Shown piece after piece: positions 29,491 to 39,265 of a stretch of DNA of 64,000 bases. The notes under the pieces are model-generated. The model ran no database searches and had not been told where the DNA came from. It was given only the letters and a program-made list of their open reading frames with translations. Location: positions 28,636 to 92,635 of the forward strand of contig NZ_JRLB01000110.1 of NCBI RefSeq assembly GCF_000764495.1, given 5' to 3'. Origin of the DNA: Nitrincola sp. A-D6 (GTDB taxonomy: Bacteria; Pseudomonadota; Gammaproteobacteria; Pseudomonadales; Balneatricaceae). The position numbers and the translations under genes are program-made. Each line of letters opens with the position of its first letter. Position 1 is the first letter of the stretch.

Positions 29491-30184
29491 GACGCTCCTG
29501 AACTCTGATGAAATTATTCTTGAGGCACAGAATGTCGCAAAATGGTTCCCGGCACAAGCACAACGCCTGAACCTGTTCAGCGATTTAAACCTCACTATTC
29601 ACGCCGGCCAGACACTCGCCATCGTTGGCCGTTCAGGGGCGGGAAAATCCACCTTATTAAGTCTGCTTGCCGGACTCGACCAACCCAGTGAGGGCCAGAT
29701 TAAACTGGTTGGACGTTCTCTCAGCGACATGGATGATAAAACCCGCGCGGATCAGCGTGCCCGTTATATCAGTTTTATTTTCCAATCGTTTCATTTACTT
29801 CCTGAACTGACGGCGTTGGACAATGTACGTCTGGCACTGGAAATTCGATCAGACAAAGAGGCTGACCAAAAAGCTCGCCATTGGTTAACTGAAGTAGGCT
29901 TAGCCGAGCGAATGCAGCACTACCCGGCGCAACTCTCTGGTGGTGAACAGCAACGCGTCGCCATTGCACGCGCCTTTGCCACCCGCCCCGCACTGCTATT
30001 TGCCGATGAGCCAACCGGCAACCTGGATGAAGAAACCGGACATCAGATTATTGAGCAGCTATTCGCCCTGAATGCCAAGGAAAATACCACGCTGATCCTG
30101 ATCACCCATGACCAGGAACTAGCCGCACGCTGTGAGCGCTGTGTGACGCTGCATGCCGGACAACTGCATGAGAAAACCACATGA
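29489..30184 (+). CDS. ybbA: ABC transporter ATP-binding protein YbbA (LolD/MacB type)
   Basis: ATPase subunit of 231 residues. Walker A is [18 protein letters not shown] near 47, Q-loop [18 protein letters not shown], signature [14 protein letters not shown] near 150, Walker [16 protein letters not shown]. This is the LolD/MacB-type sequence pattern seen in transporters that export lipids, lipoproteins or hydrophobic compounds by mechanotransmission. The start codon overlaps that of tesA; the stop overlaps ybbP by four bases. It works with YbbP; the substrate is not established. Confidence 0.92.
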   Translation: MTLLNSDEIILEAQNVAKWFPAQAQRLNLFSDLNLTIHAGQTLAIVGRSGAGKSTLLSLLAGLDQPSEGQIKLVGRSLSDMDDKTRADQRARYISFIFQSFHLLPELTALDNVRLALEIRSDKEADQKARHWLTEVGLAERMQHYPAQLSGGEQQRVAIARAFATRPALLFADEPTGNLDEETGHQIIEQLFALNAKENTTLILITHDQELAARCERCVTLHAGQLHEKTT

Positions 30185-32647
30185 AAGGATTTCGGCTTCT
30201 GTTATTACGTCAGTTAGGCACTCAGTTACGCACTACAGAATGGCGTGCGCTGCTGTTCGCCACCTGGATCGCCATCGCACTGGCAACACTACTGTCACTA
30301 CTTGGCGACCGTCTTGAGCGTGGTCTGTTACGCGAAAGTGCCGCTATGCTAGGTGCCGATCTGGTACTCAGCAGCCAGCGACCAATCAATCCCGAACGCC
30401 TGGAGCTGGCACGCAATGCCGGTCTGGAAACCACTGAAGTGGCGCAGTTTCCAAGTATGATCCATGTAGATAAAGAGATGATGCTGGTCTCGGTTCGCGC
30501 CGCAACGCCACCCTACCCCCTGAGAGGCAGATACGAACACAGCCGGAACAGTTAACGCAGATGCCGCCGCCGGGTGAAGTCTGGGTTGAGGCCCGAATTC
30601 TATCTCAGCTTGGGCTGGCGCGCGGTGACAGCATCACACTGGGTTACAGCGAGTTACGTATTGGCGCTGAAATGCTCAGCTCGCCCGACCGCGGTACAGG
30701 TTTTCGCAGTTTCAGTCCGCAACTGGTGATGCACAGTGATGATCTCGATGCCACCGGCATTCTCGCCCCCGGTAGTCGTGCGCAATTTCGTTTACTCATG
30801 GCAGGACCGGCTGACGTACTGGAACAATTTGAGATCCAGCTACAGGATTCTTTGTCCTCTGATGAACAGCTGTTCAGTCTCCGAGCTGATCAGCCAATGA
30901 CAGGGGCCGCTCTTGGCAGCGCACTCAGTTATCTAAAACTCACAGCGCTGATTGCGCTGCTGCTGGCCGCACTGACCATTTTTCTCAGCCTGCGGCGTTT
31001 CAGTAATGGCCAACACAAACGCTGCGCCTTACTCCTCAGCCTGGGCATGAGTGCTAACGACCTGATCAGACTTTACCTCTGCCAACTGTTGATTGCCTGG
31101 TTAGCTCTATCGCTGCTAGGCACACTAACCGGCGTACTACTGGAACAGTTGATTCTAAGCTGGCTAAACGAACTGCTGCCTGAGCAGCTCCCCCAGCCAA
31201 CAGCCTGGCGCTATCTCAGCGGCAGCGCCATGGGTTTCTCGCTACTGATCCTGCTGGGCCTGCCGCCGGTGCTGCAACTGTCACGGGTGGCGGTGTCTTC
31301 GTTGTTCCGGGATGAGGTCAGCGCTTCAGACAAGCGTGCTGTATCCATCCAACTGGTCTGCTTCGCACTGTTAGCCGCGGCCTTGCTCACTTTTCTGGAA
31401 GCCCCGCTGGCCGCCTTAACCCTGTTGCTGCTAATTTTAATCGGTGGAGCCGTATTCGGCTGGATAGCGCAGCGCAGCTTGCGTTTGTTGACTCGTCCGC
31501 TGGCGAACAAACTGCTACTTGGGCGTTTACTCTTGATGCGTCTTGAACAACAAAAGCGCTGGCACCGTTTACAGGCAGGTGTTGTCATTCTGCTAATGAC
31601 CCTGCTTAGCCTGGTATGGATCAGCCGCACTGACCTGTTAGCAGACTGGCAAGCTCAGATTCCTGATGAGACGCAAACTACTTCGTAGTGAATATTCAGC
31701 CCTGGCAAACCGAACCCCTGCAAGCCTTCCTGCAACAGGAGGGGATCAACAGTCAACTCTATCCCATGATCAGAGGCCGCATTGCGACACTGAACGGTGA
31801 CCCGATTCGTGAACAAATGAATCCTGAACAATTGGAACACAACACCCTTAATCGTGAGCTCAATCTTAGTTGGAGCAACCATCCGCCAGGCCATAATCGT
31901 CTGGTCGCTGGCAACTGGTGGACAAGGGATACCCCGGATGCTGAAATTTCAGTAGAGCGTGAAATGGCAGAAGAGTTGGGGCTCATCCCGGGTGATCGTT
32001 TAGGTTTTGACCTGGGCGGTTTAACCGTTGAGGCACGCATCACCAGCTTACGCGAGGTAGAGTGGGCTTCTTTCCAGCCTAACTTTTACGTTATTTTCAA
32101 TCAGGCCGCCCTGCAGGAAATGCCGGCCACCTTTATTACCAGCTTCAGGCTCACGCCAGATCAGAATGCGCTGGCTACACAACTGGTGCGCGAGTTTCCA
32201 TCGCTGACACTGATCGATATAGACCAGTTACTGCAGCAGATTGCCACCTGGATACAACGACTCGGGGACAGCTCCGCCTTAATACTGTCGCTGACACTCT
32301 TCTGCGGGGCGCTACTGATGCTACTGACCCTCAGGCAAGCACTGGATCAGCGCCGTTATGAAAGCGCGTTGCTGCAAACCCTGGGTGCCAGCGCACGCCA
32401 AACCCAACAACTGGATCTGCTGGAGTTAATGTTATTGGGACTGGTGTGCGGAATACTGGCCGTATTGACAGCTGAGGCCACCCTGGCCTTACTCTATCTA
32501 TACCTGCTAAAGCTGGAACCGGATCTGCATCCGCTGATGTGGATTTTACTGCCGGTCGCATCAACAGGTTTTTTCACCCTCAGTGGTGCATTGATGCGAC
32601 GCCAATTGACGCTTCCCCAGTGTTACCGGCTATTGCGAACAGGCTGA
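30181..32647 (+). CDS. ybbP: ABC transporter permease YbbP, FtsX-like (frame broken near 30530 and 31676)
   Basis: Large permease partner of YbbA with two FtsX/MacB-type domains. As written it is split into three reading frames. Adding one base at about 30530 (GGCAG to GGCCAG) and one at about 31676 (CGCAAAC to CGCCAAAC) gives a single 822-residue protein, close to the E. coli length. The first frame carries the N-terminal membrane helix (EWRALLFATWIAIALATLL) and part of the periplasmic domain. The middle holds helices near 30940-31270 and 31340-31480. The last frame ends in three helices (LILSLTLFCGALLMLLTL onwards). Two independent breaks in one gene fit sequence error. Confidence 0.85.
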
Positions 32648-32650
32648 CGA

Positions 32651-33325
32651 TCAATCAGGTTTCAGGGTGACTACACCCTGAGGCGTTCCCATCAGAATGA
32701 CATCCGCGCCACGATTGGCAAACAGGCCATTGGTCACTACACCAACGATGTTATTCAGATGACGCTCAAAGGCTTTTGGATCAAGGATATCCACATCATG
32801 CAGATCGATAATAATATTGCCATTATCGGTCACAACACCGTCACGGTAGACCGGCTGCCCCTCCAGTCCGGCGAGTTGCCGACCGACATAAGAGCGTGCC
32901 ATAGGGATGACTTCCACCGGTAGCGGAAAACTGCCGAGCACATCCACCTGTTTGCTTTCATCCACGATACAGATAAAAGTTTTAGCTACCGCCGCCACGA
33001 TTTTTTCACGCGTCAGCGCCGCACCGCCGCCTTTGATCAGATTAAAATACGGGTCAAATTCATCAGCGCCATCGATATAGAATTCCAGCTGAGAAACGCT
33101 ATTGAGATCAAAGACTTCAATATCATGCTGGCGCAAGCGTGCCGCTGTGGCTTCCGAGCTGGCCACTGCACCGGCAAACTCATCACGGCAGCGTGCCAAG
33201 GCATCGATAAAAAAGTTGGCGGTTGATCCAGTGCCAACACCAATAACAGTCTCTTTTTCCAGTCGGGGCCGGATCATATCGACAGCGGCGATGGCAACGG
33301 CCCGCTTCATTTCATCCTGATTCAT
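32651..33325 (-). CDS. rpiA: Ribose-5-phosphate isomerase A
   Basis: Interconverts ribose 5-phosphate and ribulose 5-phosphate. Motifs are [17 protein letters not shown] near 26, SSEATAARL near 50, the catalytic [10 protein letters not shown] near 80 and [16 protein letters not shown] near 93. I chose the ATG at 33325 because AGGTGA lies six bases upstream; it gives 224 residues. Convergent with ybbP, three bases between stops; divergent from ilvA, a common rpiA/ilvA arrangement. Confidence 0.95.
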   Translation of the reverse strand: MNQDEMKRAVAIAAVDMIRPRLEKETVIGVGTGSTANFFIDALARCRDEFAGAVASSEATAARLRQHDIEVFDLNSVSQLEFYIDGADEFDPYFNLIKGGGAALTREKIVAAVAKTFICIVDESKQVDVLGSFPLPVEVIPMARSYVGRQLAGLEGQPVYRDGVVTDNGNIIIDLHDVDILDPKAFERHLNNIVGVVTNGLFANRGADVILMGTPQGVVTLKPD

Positions 33326-33461
33326 TATTTTCACCTGCGTTAACATGATTAGATTATGCAATTATACGCCTCACAGCCTTTAGCTTATAGACGTTAGCAC
33401 ACATAGCCGATACCATCAGTATCCGTTAAATTTTCAGACTATCTTGGCTTACTCTTCCGCT

Positions 33462-34979
33462 ATGGCACACAGATATATCAAAAAAATTCTTGAAGCGCGT
33501 GTTTACGATGTAGCCATCGAAACCCCGCTGGATGAAGCACCCTCACTTTCGGTCCGCCTCGGCAACCGCGTTTTGCTTAAACGCGAAGACCTGCAGCCAG
33601 TTTTTTCGTTCAAACTCAGAGGTGCCTACAACCGCATGGCACAACTCAGTGACGCCGAAAAAGCCGCTGGTGTGATTACCGCCTCAGCTGGCAATCATGC
33701 CCAGGGACTGGCCATGTCGGCCAAGGCGATGGGGGTTAGAGCCGTTATTGTGATGCCAAAAACAACGCCGGATATTAAAGTCAGCAGCGTTAAAGCGCGC
33801 GGTGGGCAAGTTGTGTTGCATGGTGACACCTTTGACGAAGCGCAGGCACAAGCACGCAAACTGATGGTAGAGAAAGGGATGACCTACATCCCGCCGTTTG
33901 ATGACCCCGACATTATTGCCGGTCAAGGCACCATTGCCATGGAGATATTACGCCAACACAGTGCGCCGATTGACGCTATTTTTGTGCCGGTGGGCGGTGG
34001 AGGCCTGATTGCGGGTATTTCAGTCTATGCAAAATATCTGCGTCCGGAAACCCGCATTATTGGTGTTGAACCGGAAGATGCTGCCTGTCTGAAAGCCGCA
34101 CTGGATGCCGGTGAACGAGTTACCTTACCACAGGTAGGTTTATTTGCTGATGGCGTTGCCGTGGCGCGTATCGGTGAACACACCTTTGAACTGGCCAAGC
34201 AGTTCGTCGATGAAGTGATTACCGTTACAACTGATGAAATCTGTGCCGCGGTAAAAGATATTTTTGATGATACCCGCTCGGTCTGCGAGCCAGCCGGCGC
34301 CCTCGGTGTCGCGGGCCTGAAAAAGTATGTAGAACAAACCAATGCCAAGAAGCAGACACTGGTAGCCATAGATTCCGGTGCTAATGTTAACTTTGATCGC
34401 TTGCGTCACATTGCCGAACGTTCTGAACTGGGTGAAAAACGTGAAGCGATCATTGCTGCGCGGATACCCGAACATCCCGGTAGTTTTAAGAAGTTTTGCA
34501 CAGCACTAGGCAAACGCAATATTACTGAATTCAACTACCGTTACGGCGATGATAAGGAAGCCATCGTGTTTGCTGGCATTCAAATCAAACCCGGCAACGA
34601 TGGCCGCAAAGACCTGCTGGAAACACTGATCAAACATGAAGTGGATGTGGTGGATCTTACCGATAATGAAATGGCCAAAATTCATATTCGCTATATGGTC
34701 GGTGGTCACGCCCCTGCCAGTGTGGACAATGAAGTTATCTATCGTTTTGAGTTTCCGGAACGCCCTGGTGCTTTGATGCTGTTTCTAAGCAAGCTGGGTG
34801 GCCGCTGGAACATTTCCATGTTTCACTACCGCAACCATGGCGCCGCTTATGGCCGTGTACTGCTAGGTATGCAGGTTCCGGAAAATGAGCGTGATCAGGT
34901 GCCTGTTTTCCTCGATGATATTGGCTACAGCTACTGGGAAGAAACTGACAACGAGGCTTATCGGCTATTTTTGGGTTAG
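33462..34979 (+). CDS. ilvA: Threonine ammonia-lyase, biosynthetic
   Basis: PLP enzyme that deaminates threonine to 2-oxobutyrate, the first step of isoleucine synthesis. Lys51 in PVFSFKLRGAYN carries PLP, the glycine loop is VGGGGLIAG near 180, and SAGNHAQGLA near 75 binds substrate. Two C-terminal ACT-like domains follow (RIPEHPGSFKKFCTALGK and EFPERPGALMLFLSKLGG), typical of the feedback-regulated enzyme. The ATG at 33462 matches family N-termini (HRYIKKILEARVYDVA), though no clear ribosome site is seen. 505 residues. Followed by a terminator. Confidence 0.95.
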   Translation: MAHRYIKKILEARVYDVAIETPLDEAPSLSVRLGNRVLLKREDLQPVFSFKLRGAYNRMAQLSDAEKAAGVITASAGNHAQGLAMSAKAMGVRAVIVMPKTTPDIKVSSVKARGGQVVLHGDTFDEAQAQARKLMVEKGMTYIPPFDDPDIIAGQGTIAMEILRQHSAPIDAIFVPVGGGGLIAGISVYAKYLRPETRIIGVEPEDAACLKAALDAGERVTLPQVGLFADGVAVARIGEHTFELAKQFVDEVITVTTDEICAAVKDIFDDTRSVCEPAGALGVAGLKKYVEQTNAKKQTLVAIDSGANVNFDRLRHIAERSELGEKREAIIAARIPEHPGSFKKFCTALGKRNITEFNYRYGDDKEAIVFAGIQIKPGNDGRKDLLETLIKHEVDVVDLTDNEMAKIHIRYMVGGHAPASVDNEVIYRFEFPERPGALMLFLSKLGGRWNISMFHYRNHGAAYGRVLLGMQVPENERDQVPVFLDDIGYSYWEETDNEAYRLFLG

Positions 34980-35018
34980 TACACGGGGCATAACAGCTTT
35001 CAGCCTGTATATTCCGAC

Positions 35019-35049
35019 AAAAAAGGCGCTTCAAAGAAGCGCCTTTTTT
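35019..35049. terminator. Bidirectional terminator between ilvA and the TRAP operon
   Basis: Six A, GGCGCTTC, loop AAA, GAAGCGCC, six T. Suitable for ilvA on the plus strand and for the TRAP permease gene on the minus strand. Confidence 0.93.
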
Positions 35050-35088
35050 ATGTATAGACCGGTTAAAGTCAGCCGATCAGAGAAGCTA

Positions 35089-37251
35089 TCAGGCAGCGGC
35101 CTTTTTACGCATGGCTAACTGCCACACCAGTACCAGCGCACTCAGACCCAGACCAACCACATCTGTCATCAAACCACCAGCAATCATGGCCAGTGCCGCG
35201 ACCAGTAACAGACAACGCTGTACCAGATTAACCCGCCCATTCAGGAACCATCCCTGAATCGCGGCAGCCAGAAGGTAGATACCAACACCAGCCGTGACAA
35301 AGACCCCAAGTATTTCGCCCCAGGTTCCATCCATCAACAGTGCGGGACTGTAGAAGAACATGAACGGCACAATAAAGGCGGCCAGGCCAAACTTGAACGA
35401 AGTCATCGCCGTTTTCAGTGGATCCGTACCCGATATAGCGGCAGCCGCATAACCCGCGAGTGCTACTGGCGGCGTTATGGCTGACAGTACCGCGTAGTAG
35501 AACACGAAGAAGTGCGCTACCAACGGCGGAATACCGATCTGCTGCAGACCCGGTGCCACCACAGAAGCCGCCACAGCATAGGCGGCCGTAGTCGGCATGC
35601 CCATACCCAGCAGGATACTGATACACATGGCAAAGAACAGCGCCAACAGATGACTGGCATCAGCAATGTTCAGCAGCATGGAAGCAAATCGTGCACCGAC
35701 ACCAGTCAAACTGATGACACCGACAATAATACCCGCGCAGGCACATACTGCAATCAATGGAACCGCCATTCGAGCGCCCAATGACAGCGCTTCCAGTAAA
35801 GCTTTAGGCCCCATACGATAGGGGGTAAACCAGGATACTACCGCCGCACTCGCCATTGCCAGGGTACCGGCACGGATAACTGAGTAGCCCATAAACAGCG
35901 TCGATACCAGAATAATGATTGGCAGAAACAGGTAGACCTGTTTGATCATTTCCTTGAATACGGGTAACTGGTCTTTAGTTAACCCGGACATGCCTTCACG
36001 GCGTGCTTCCAGATCCACCATAAAATAGATAGACAGGAAGTAGAGCGCGGCCGGAATCAAGGCGGCTATGGCGATTTCGGTATAGGGAATACCGGTCACC
36101 TCAGCCATAATAAAGGCACCCGCCCCCATGATCGGCGGCACGATTTGTCCACCGGTAGAGGCAGCCGCCTCGATACCTGCAGCACTGCGTGGGTGGTAAC
36201 CCACTTTTTTCATCAGTGGGATAGTCAGACTACCTGTAGCGACTACGTTACCAGCTGATGTGCCGTTGATCATCCCCATCAAACCGGATGCAAACACCGC
36301 CACTTTAGCAGGACCACCACGAGCTCGACCGGCCGCCGCGAAGGCAAAGTTAACGAAGTAGTCACCGACACGAGAGGCCTGCAGGAAAGCAGCAAAGGTG
36401 ATAAACAGAATGATGTAGGTAGAGGAAACTGCGGTCGTTGGCCCCAGAATACCGTTATCGGTGTAAATATAGGTAAAAAAGCGCTGTACCGAGTAGCCAC
36501 GATGCTCAAGGATGCCTGGCAAGAAAGGTCCGGCAAAGGCATATGCCAAAAATACAGCCGTAATGATGATGAGCGCCAAACCCGCCACACGACGCGTCAG
36601 CTCCATAATCAGCGCAACACCCGCCAGCGCTACCAGAAACTCCGTTTGCCCCACCATCGGTGTGCCTGCTGCCATGCGCCAACGATTCAGCACAAAAAGC
36701 AGATAGGCAGCAACAACAATGGCAGCCAGCATCAACATCCAATCAGCCCAGTTAATGCGTTCATTATCCGCAGACTTCCACACCCAACTGGAAACTATCG
36801 CTGCCAAGGTTCCAATGGCCAGCAGCCAGGCAATCTGGGGTAATAACCAGTTTGGCGGCATCTGCCCGGTAAACTCACGGCTCAGCCACGCATAGGTTAT
36901 TCCTGCGGCAGACAGCAACACAGCCAAGGATACCGGTACCATAACAGCTCGCTGCAGCAGCGATAGAGGCACAGGTTTTTTGTGTCGATCAAGCGTGTAG
37001 GCTGCAATCAGTGCAAAACCCACCACCAGGCCACCCGCTACGTGAATAATACGGAATGCCCAGGTCTCGATCGGAGAAATATTGAGTGCATATAGGTGCA
37101 GCAGCGTATAGAAGACACAGGTGAAAAAAATCACCTTAGCCACGACACCGCTTAAATCCCGCTCATTATGACCCAGAGGGGCATCGGCTACGCCTTCAGC
37201 GCCGATTTTTTCAGCTGCAGCATCTGCAGATGCCGAAGTTTTATCTGTCAT
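35089..37251 (-). CDS. TRAP transporter permease, fused 4TM/12TM subunits
   Basis: Secondary transporter subunit in which the small (DctQ-like) and large (DctM-like) membrane proteins are one chain, as in TAXI-type TRAP systems. Of 720 residues, the first 50 are hydrophilic, about four helices follow (from VVAKVIFFTCVFYTLLHLYA), then the DctM-like part with TRRVAGLALIIITAVFLAY, GMINGTSAGNVVATGSLTIP near 310 and the conserved GMGMPTTAAYAVAASVVAP near 540. The ATG at 37251 gives the natural start. It lies 82 bp after the TAXI receptor gene, behind a hairpin. Na+- or H+-coupled uptake is typical of the family. Confidence 0.93.
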   Translation of the reverse strand: MTDKTSASADAAAEKIGAEGVADAPLGHNERDLSGVVAKVIFFTCVFYTLLHLYALNISPIETWAFRIIHVAGGLVVGFALIAAYTLDRHKKPVPLSLLQRAVMVPVSLAVLLSAAGITYAWLSREFTGQMPPNWLLPQIAWLLAIGTLAAIVSSWVWKSADNERINWADWMLMLAAIVVAAYLLFVLNRWRMAAGTPMVGQTEFLVALAGVALIMELTRRVAGLALIIITAVFLAYAFAGPFLPGILEHRGYSVQRFFTYIYTDNGILGPTTAVSSTYIILFITFAAFLQASRVGDYFVNFAFAAAGRARGGPAKVAVFASGLMGMINGTSAGNVVATGSLTIPLMKKVGYHPRSAAGIEAAASTGGQIVPPIMGAGAFIMAEVTGIPYTEIAIAALIPAALYFLSIYFMVDLEARREGMSGLTKDQLPVFKEMIKQVYLFLPIIILVSTLFMGYSVIRAGTLAMASAAVVSWFTPYRMGPKALLEALSLGARMAVPLIAVCACAGIIVGVISLTGVGARFASMLLNIADASHLLALFFAMCISILLGMGMPTTAAYAVAASVVAPGLQQIGIPPLVAHFFVFYYAVLSAITPPVALAGYAAAAISGTDPLKTAMTSFKFGLAAFIVPFMFFYSPALLMDGTWGEILGVFVTAGVGIYLLAAAIQGWFLNGRVNLVQRCLLLVAALAMIAGGLMTDVVGLGLSALVLVWQLAMRKKAAA

Positions 37252-37282
37252 GATATGAAGACCTACATTAAGGCATAGAAAA

Positions 37283-37308
37283 CAGGGCCAGGCTGACAAC
37301 CGGCCCTG
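37283..37308 (-). terminator. Attenuator-like hairpin between TAXI receptor and permease genes
   Basis: On the minus strand CAGGGCCGG pairs with CC-T-GGCCCTG around the loop TTGTCAG (one bulge) and is followed by TTTTCTATG. It looks like a weak intrinsic terminator inside the operon. Such a structure would leave more receptor than permease mRNA, as is common in transporter operons. Confidence 0.6.
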
Positions 37309-37333
37309 CGCAAACAATTCCGACGATGGACTA

Positions 37334-38320
37334 TTAGTCTTTCATATCGGCCGGAATATCATAGCCATTTTCTTCAAACCAACGAGCTGCACCGGCATGC
37401 CACGGCACAATAGTGTTGTACTTGTAGTTTTCAGGAATGGTTTCTTTTGCAGCACCATGGATCTGCAGCATGCGCTCGTTATTTTCCATTACGGTTTTAG
37501 TTACGCCATAAACCAGAGATTCAGGCATATCTTTATGGGTAATGGCAAAGTTCCACAGCGACAAGGCTGATTTATCTTCGTCCATTGACGAATACACTGA
37601 CGCCGGAATAACACCTGCACTTAGTTCAGGGTAATCGGCCGCAATGAGTTCGATGTTTTCTGGAGAATAGGAGAATATATTCACATCAACCTGAGCTTCC
37701 AGCTGGTTGAATGCCGAGATAGGCATACCGGCCGCAAACGCAAACGCATCGATAAGACCATCCTGCAACTGACCAGCCTGATCAGATGCACCGCCATTAC
37801 GGGTTGTGACGTTCAGGCCCAGTCGTTCAAACAGCTGCGGATGATACATATCAGCCGTGCCGCCAGCAGGGCCTACACCCACGGTTTTACCATCCAGATC
37901 AGCAACGGAGTCGATACCGGAACTCTTCAGTGAAATGATCTGCAAGGTTGTCTGATACATAGGGAACACGGCACGCACATCCTCATGCGACATACCCGGA
38001 GCCAATGCACTGTTACCGGCAAGCGCTTCAACCAGAGGACCCGTGGTAACCATACCAAAGGCATGCTCGCCCATCTGCACCAGCGTAGCATTCTGTACCG
38101 GACCACCGGTAACTTCTGCACCCGCAGAAATACCCAGCGCTTCACCTACCATATTGGCCCAACCAGAACCATAGATGTAATAAGTACCGCCCTGGCTGGC
38201 AGTACCGACAGTGATGCTGTTCGGCCAGTCACTGCGATCTTCTTCTGCAAAAGCCACACCTGTCGCCATAACAGCGCCAAGGCAACCGGCAATGAGGGAT
38301 TTTTTGGATAGAATAGTCAT
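37334..38320 (-). CDS. TAXI-family TRAP transporter solute-binding protein
   Basis: Periplasmic receptor of a TRAP transporter, TAXI subfamily, 328 residues. A signal peptide (SKKSLIAGCLGAVMATGVAFA) with an AFA cleavage site is followed by the family opening ITVGTASQGGTYYIYGSGWA. GKTVGVGPAGGTADMYHPQL near 160 lies in the conserved ligand-binding region. The start ATG at 38320 has AGGAGA eight bases upstream. Known TAXI ligands include glutamate and 2-oxoglutarate; the ligand here cannot be read from sequence. It lies between the stress-protein gene and the permease gene on one strand. Confidence 0.92.
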   Translation of the reverse strand: MTILSKKSLIAGCLGAVMATGVAFAEEDRSDWPNSITVGTASQGGTYYIYGSGWANMVGEALGISAGAEVTGGPVQNATLVQMGEHAFGMVTTGPLVEALAGNSALAPGMSHEDVRAVFPMYQTTLQIISLKSSGIDSVADLDGKTVGVGPAGGTADMYHPQLFERLGLNVTTRNGGASDQAGQLQDGLIDAFAFAAGMPISAFNQLEAQVDVNIFSYSPENIELIAADYPELSAGVIPASVYSSMDEDKSALSLWNFAITHKDMPESLVYGVTKTVMENNERMLQIHGAAKETIPENYKYNTIVPWHAGAARWFEENGYDIPADMKD

Positions 38321-38443
38321 TATTGTATTTCTCCTGATTGTATTGCTTGTTGTCGTTTTAGTTTGCACTTACTTAAGTAACCCTGTCAGTTACTCATATC
38401 TCTGGATAACCTGATCTATCAGCCCATTATTCAGCACTGTGAA

Positions 38444-38896
38444 TCAGGTTCTGACAGTTAATACCGGTGTGATGGAATTACGCACAACCCGCTCTGCTGT
38501 AGACCCTACCAGCACCTTCTCTATACCGGTTCGGCCATGGGTACCCATAATAATAAGATCAGCCTGAATACGGCTTGCTTCATCAATAATGTCTTCATAG
38601 CCAGTCCCTACGATCACCTGATGGGTTAACTCAAAACCCTGAGCCTGCGTATCGGCAAAGTGCCGGTCACAGAAGGATTGCATATCCTCATGGGCATGTT
38701 TGGTAACCTCCCTGATAAAGGTATCAATCACATCCGCTGGGACACGCTTGCGACGCTTGTCTGACAGCTCGGTAATGATATGCAGCAGATGCAGTCTTGC
38801 CCCCGTGAGTACGGCAAGCGTACGGGCATGATCCACAGCTTTTTCTGCGCCTTCAGAAAAGTCTGTCGCAAACAGAAGCGTTTTATAGTTCACCAT
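38444..38896 (-). CDS. Universal stress protein (UspA family), TRAP-linked
   Basis: 150-residue UspA-fold protein: N-terminal strand LLFATDFSEGAEKAVDHA, and the ATP-binding motif GTHGRTGIEKVLVGSTAE near 118, so it should bind ATP. It leads the TRAP-TAXI operon, 123 bp before the receptor gene, and follows a sigma54-type promoter. Usp proteins encoded next to TRAP systems are known from TeaD of the Halomonas ectoine transporter TeaABC, where TeaD regulates transport. A similar role is inferred from context alone. Confidence 0.9.
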   Translation of the reverse strand: MVNYKTLLFATDFSEGAEKAVDHARTLAVLTGARLHLLHIITELSDKRRKRVPADVIDTFIREVTKHAHEDMQSFCDRHFADTQAQGFELTHQVIVGTGYEDIIDEASRIQADLIIMGTHGRTGIEKVLVGSTAERVVRNSITPVLTVRT

Positions 38897-39000
38897 TCAT
38901 TCCACCTGTTCCATTTCAATTAAACCTCTGACTTTGGCACTCAAACCTTAACTCTAGCCTTATTTGCGCCAGTTGCCAGTCGGCTTGTAACTCGATTAAA

Positions 39001-39018
39001 CAGCAGGTTCCATGCCAA
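39001..39018 (-). promoter_or_regulatory. Sigma54 (-24/-12) promoter of the usp-TAXI-TRAP operon
   Basis: The minus strand reads TTGGCATGGAACCTGCTG. It matches the sigma54 consensus (TTGGCACG, four bases, TTGCT) with GG at -24 and GC at -12 at the exact 10-bp spacing. The start would be near 38991, about 95 nt before the usp ATG. Supported by two palindromic sites upstream and by the sigma54 activator gene dctD nearby. Confidence 0.72.
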
Positions 39019-39083
39019 ATATACTAAGGCATTGTTATATAGTGACTATATTATTTACACTCTCTCAACATTGTTTTTTTTGT

Positions 39084-39128
39084 GCGGATATCCACCCATG
39101 CAAAAAAACGTAAGGGGTGGATATCCGC
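39084..39128. promoter_or_regulatory. Twin palindromic sites, candidate enhancer (UAS) for DctD
   Basis: GCGGATATCCACCC (39084-39097) and its exact reverse complement (39115-39128) are separated by 17 bp. Each holds the palindrome GGATATCC; the two centres are 33 bp apart, about three helical turns. They lie about 98 and 131 bp upstream of the predicted sigma54 start. No T tract follows on either strand, so this is not a terminator. The rest of the 369-bp gap 38897-39265 is AT-rich. Confidence 0.62.
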
Positions 39129-39214
39129 CACTTTAAAATTCAAACGCTAAACCACTGTTTAGCTGTAGAAAGGTTACACCGACCCGGCTTTAGGGTATTC
39201 TTGGCAGCACTAGT

Positions 39215-39241
39215 TAAAATATAATGAAATTATAACGATAA
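39215..39241 (+). promoter_or_regulatory. Sigma28 (FliA)-like promoter of the heme chemoreceptor
   Basis: TAAAATAT (39215-39222), 11 bp, AACGATAA (39234-39241) resembles the FliA consensus TAAAGTTT-N11-GCCGATAA with 12 of 16 bases and the exact spacing. Transcription would start near 39248, giving a leader of under 20 nt. Confidence 0.5.
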
Positions 39242-39265
39242 ACGTTTGATACGGGCCGTATTTGC

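Noticed and set aside
39084..39128. The 14-bp inverted repeat as a terminator
   Set aside because: No gene ends nearby on either strand, the spacer is 17 nt, and neither side has a following T tract.
39201..39225. TTGGCA and TATAAT before the heme chemoreceptor as a sigma70 promoter
   Set aside because: The spacer is only 13 bp, too short for sigma70; the sigma28-like reading over the same bases has exact spacing.
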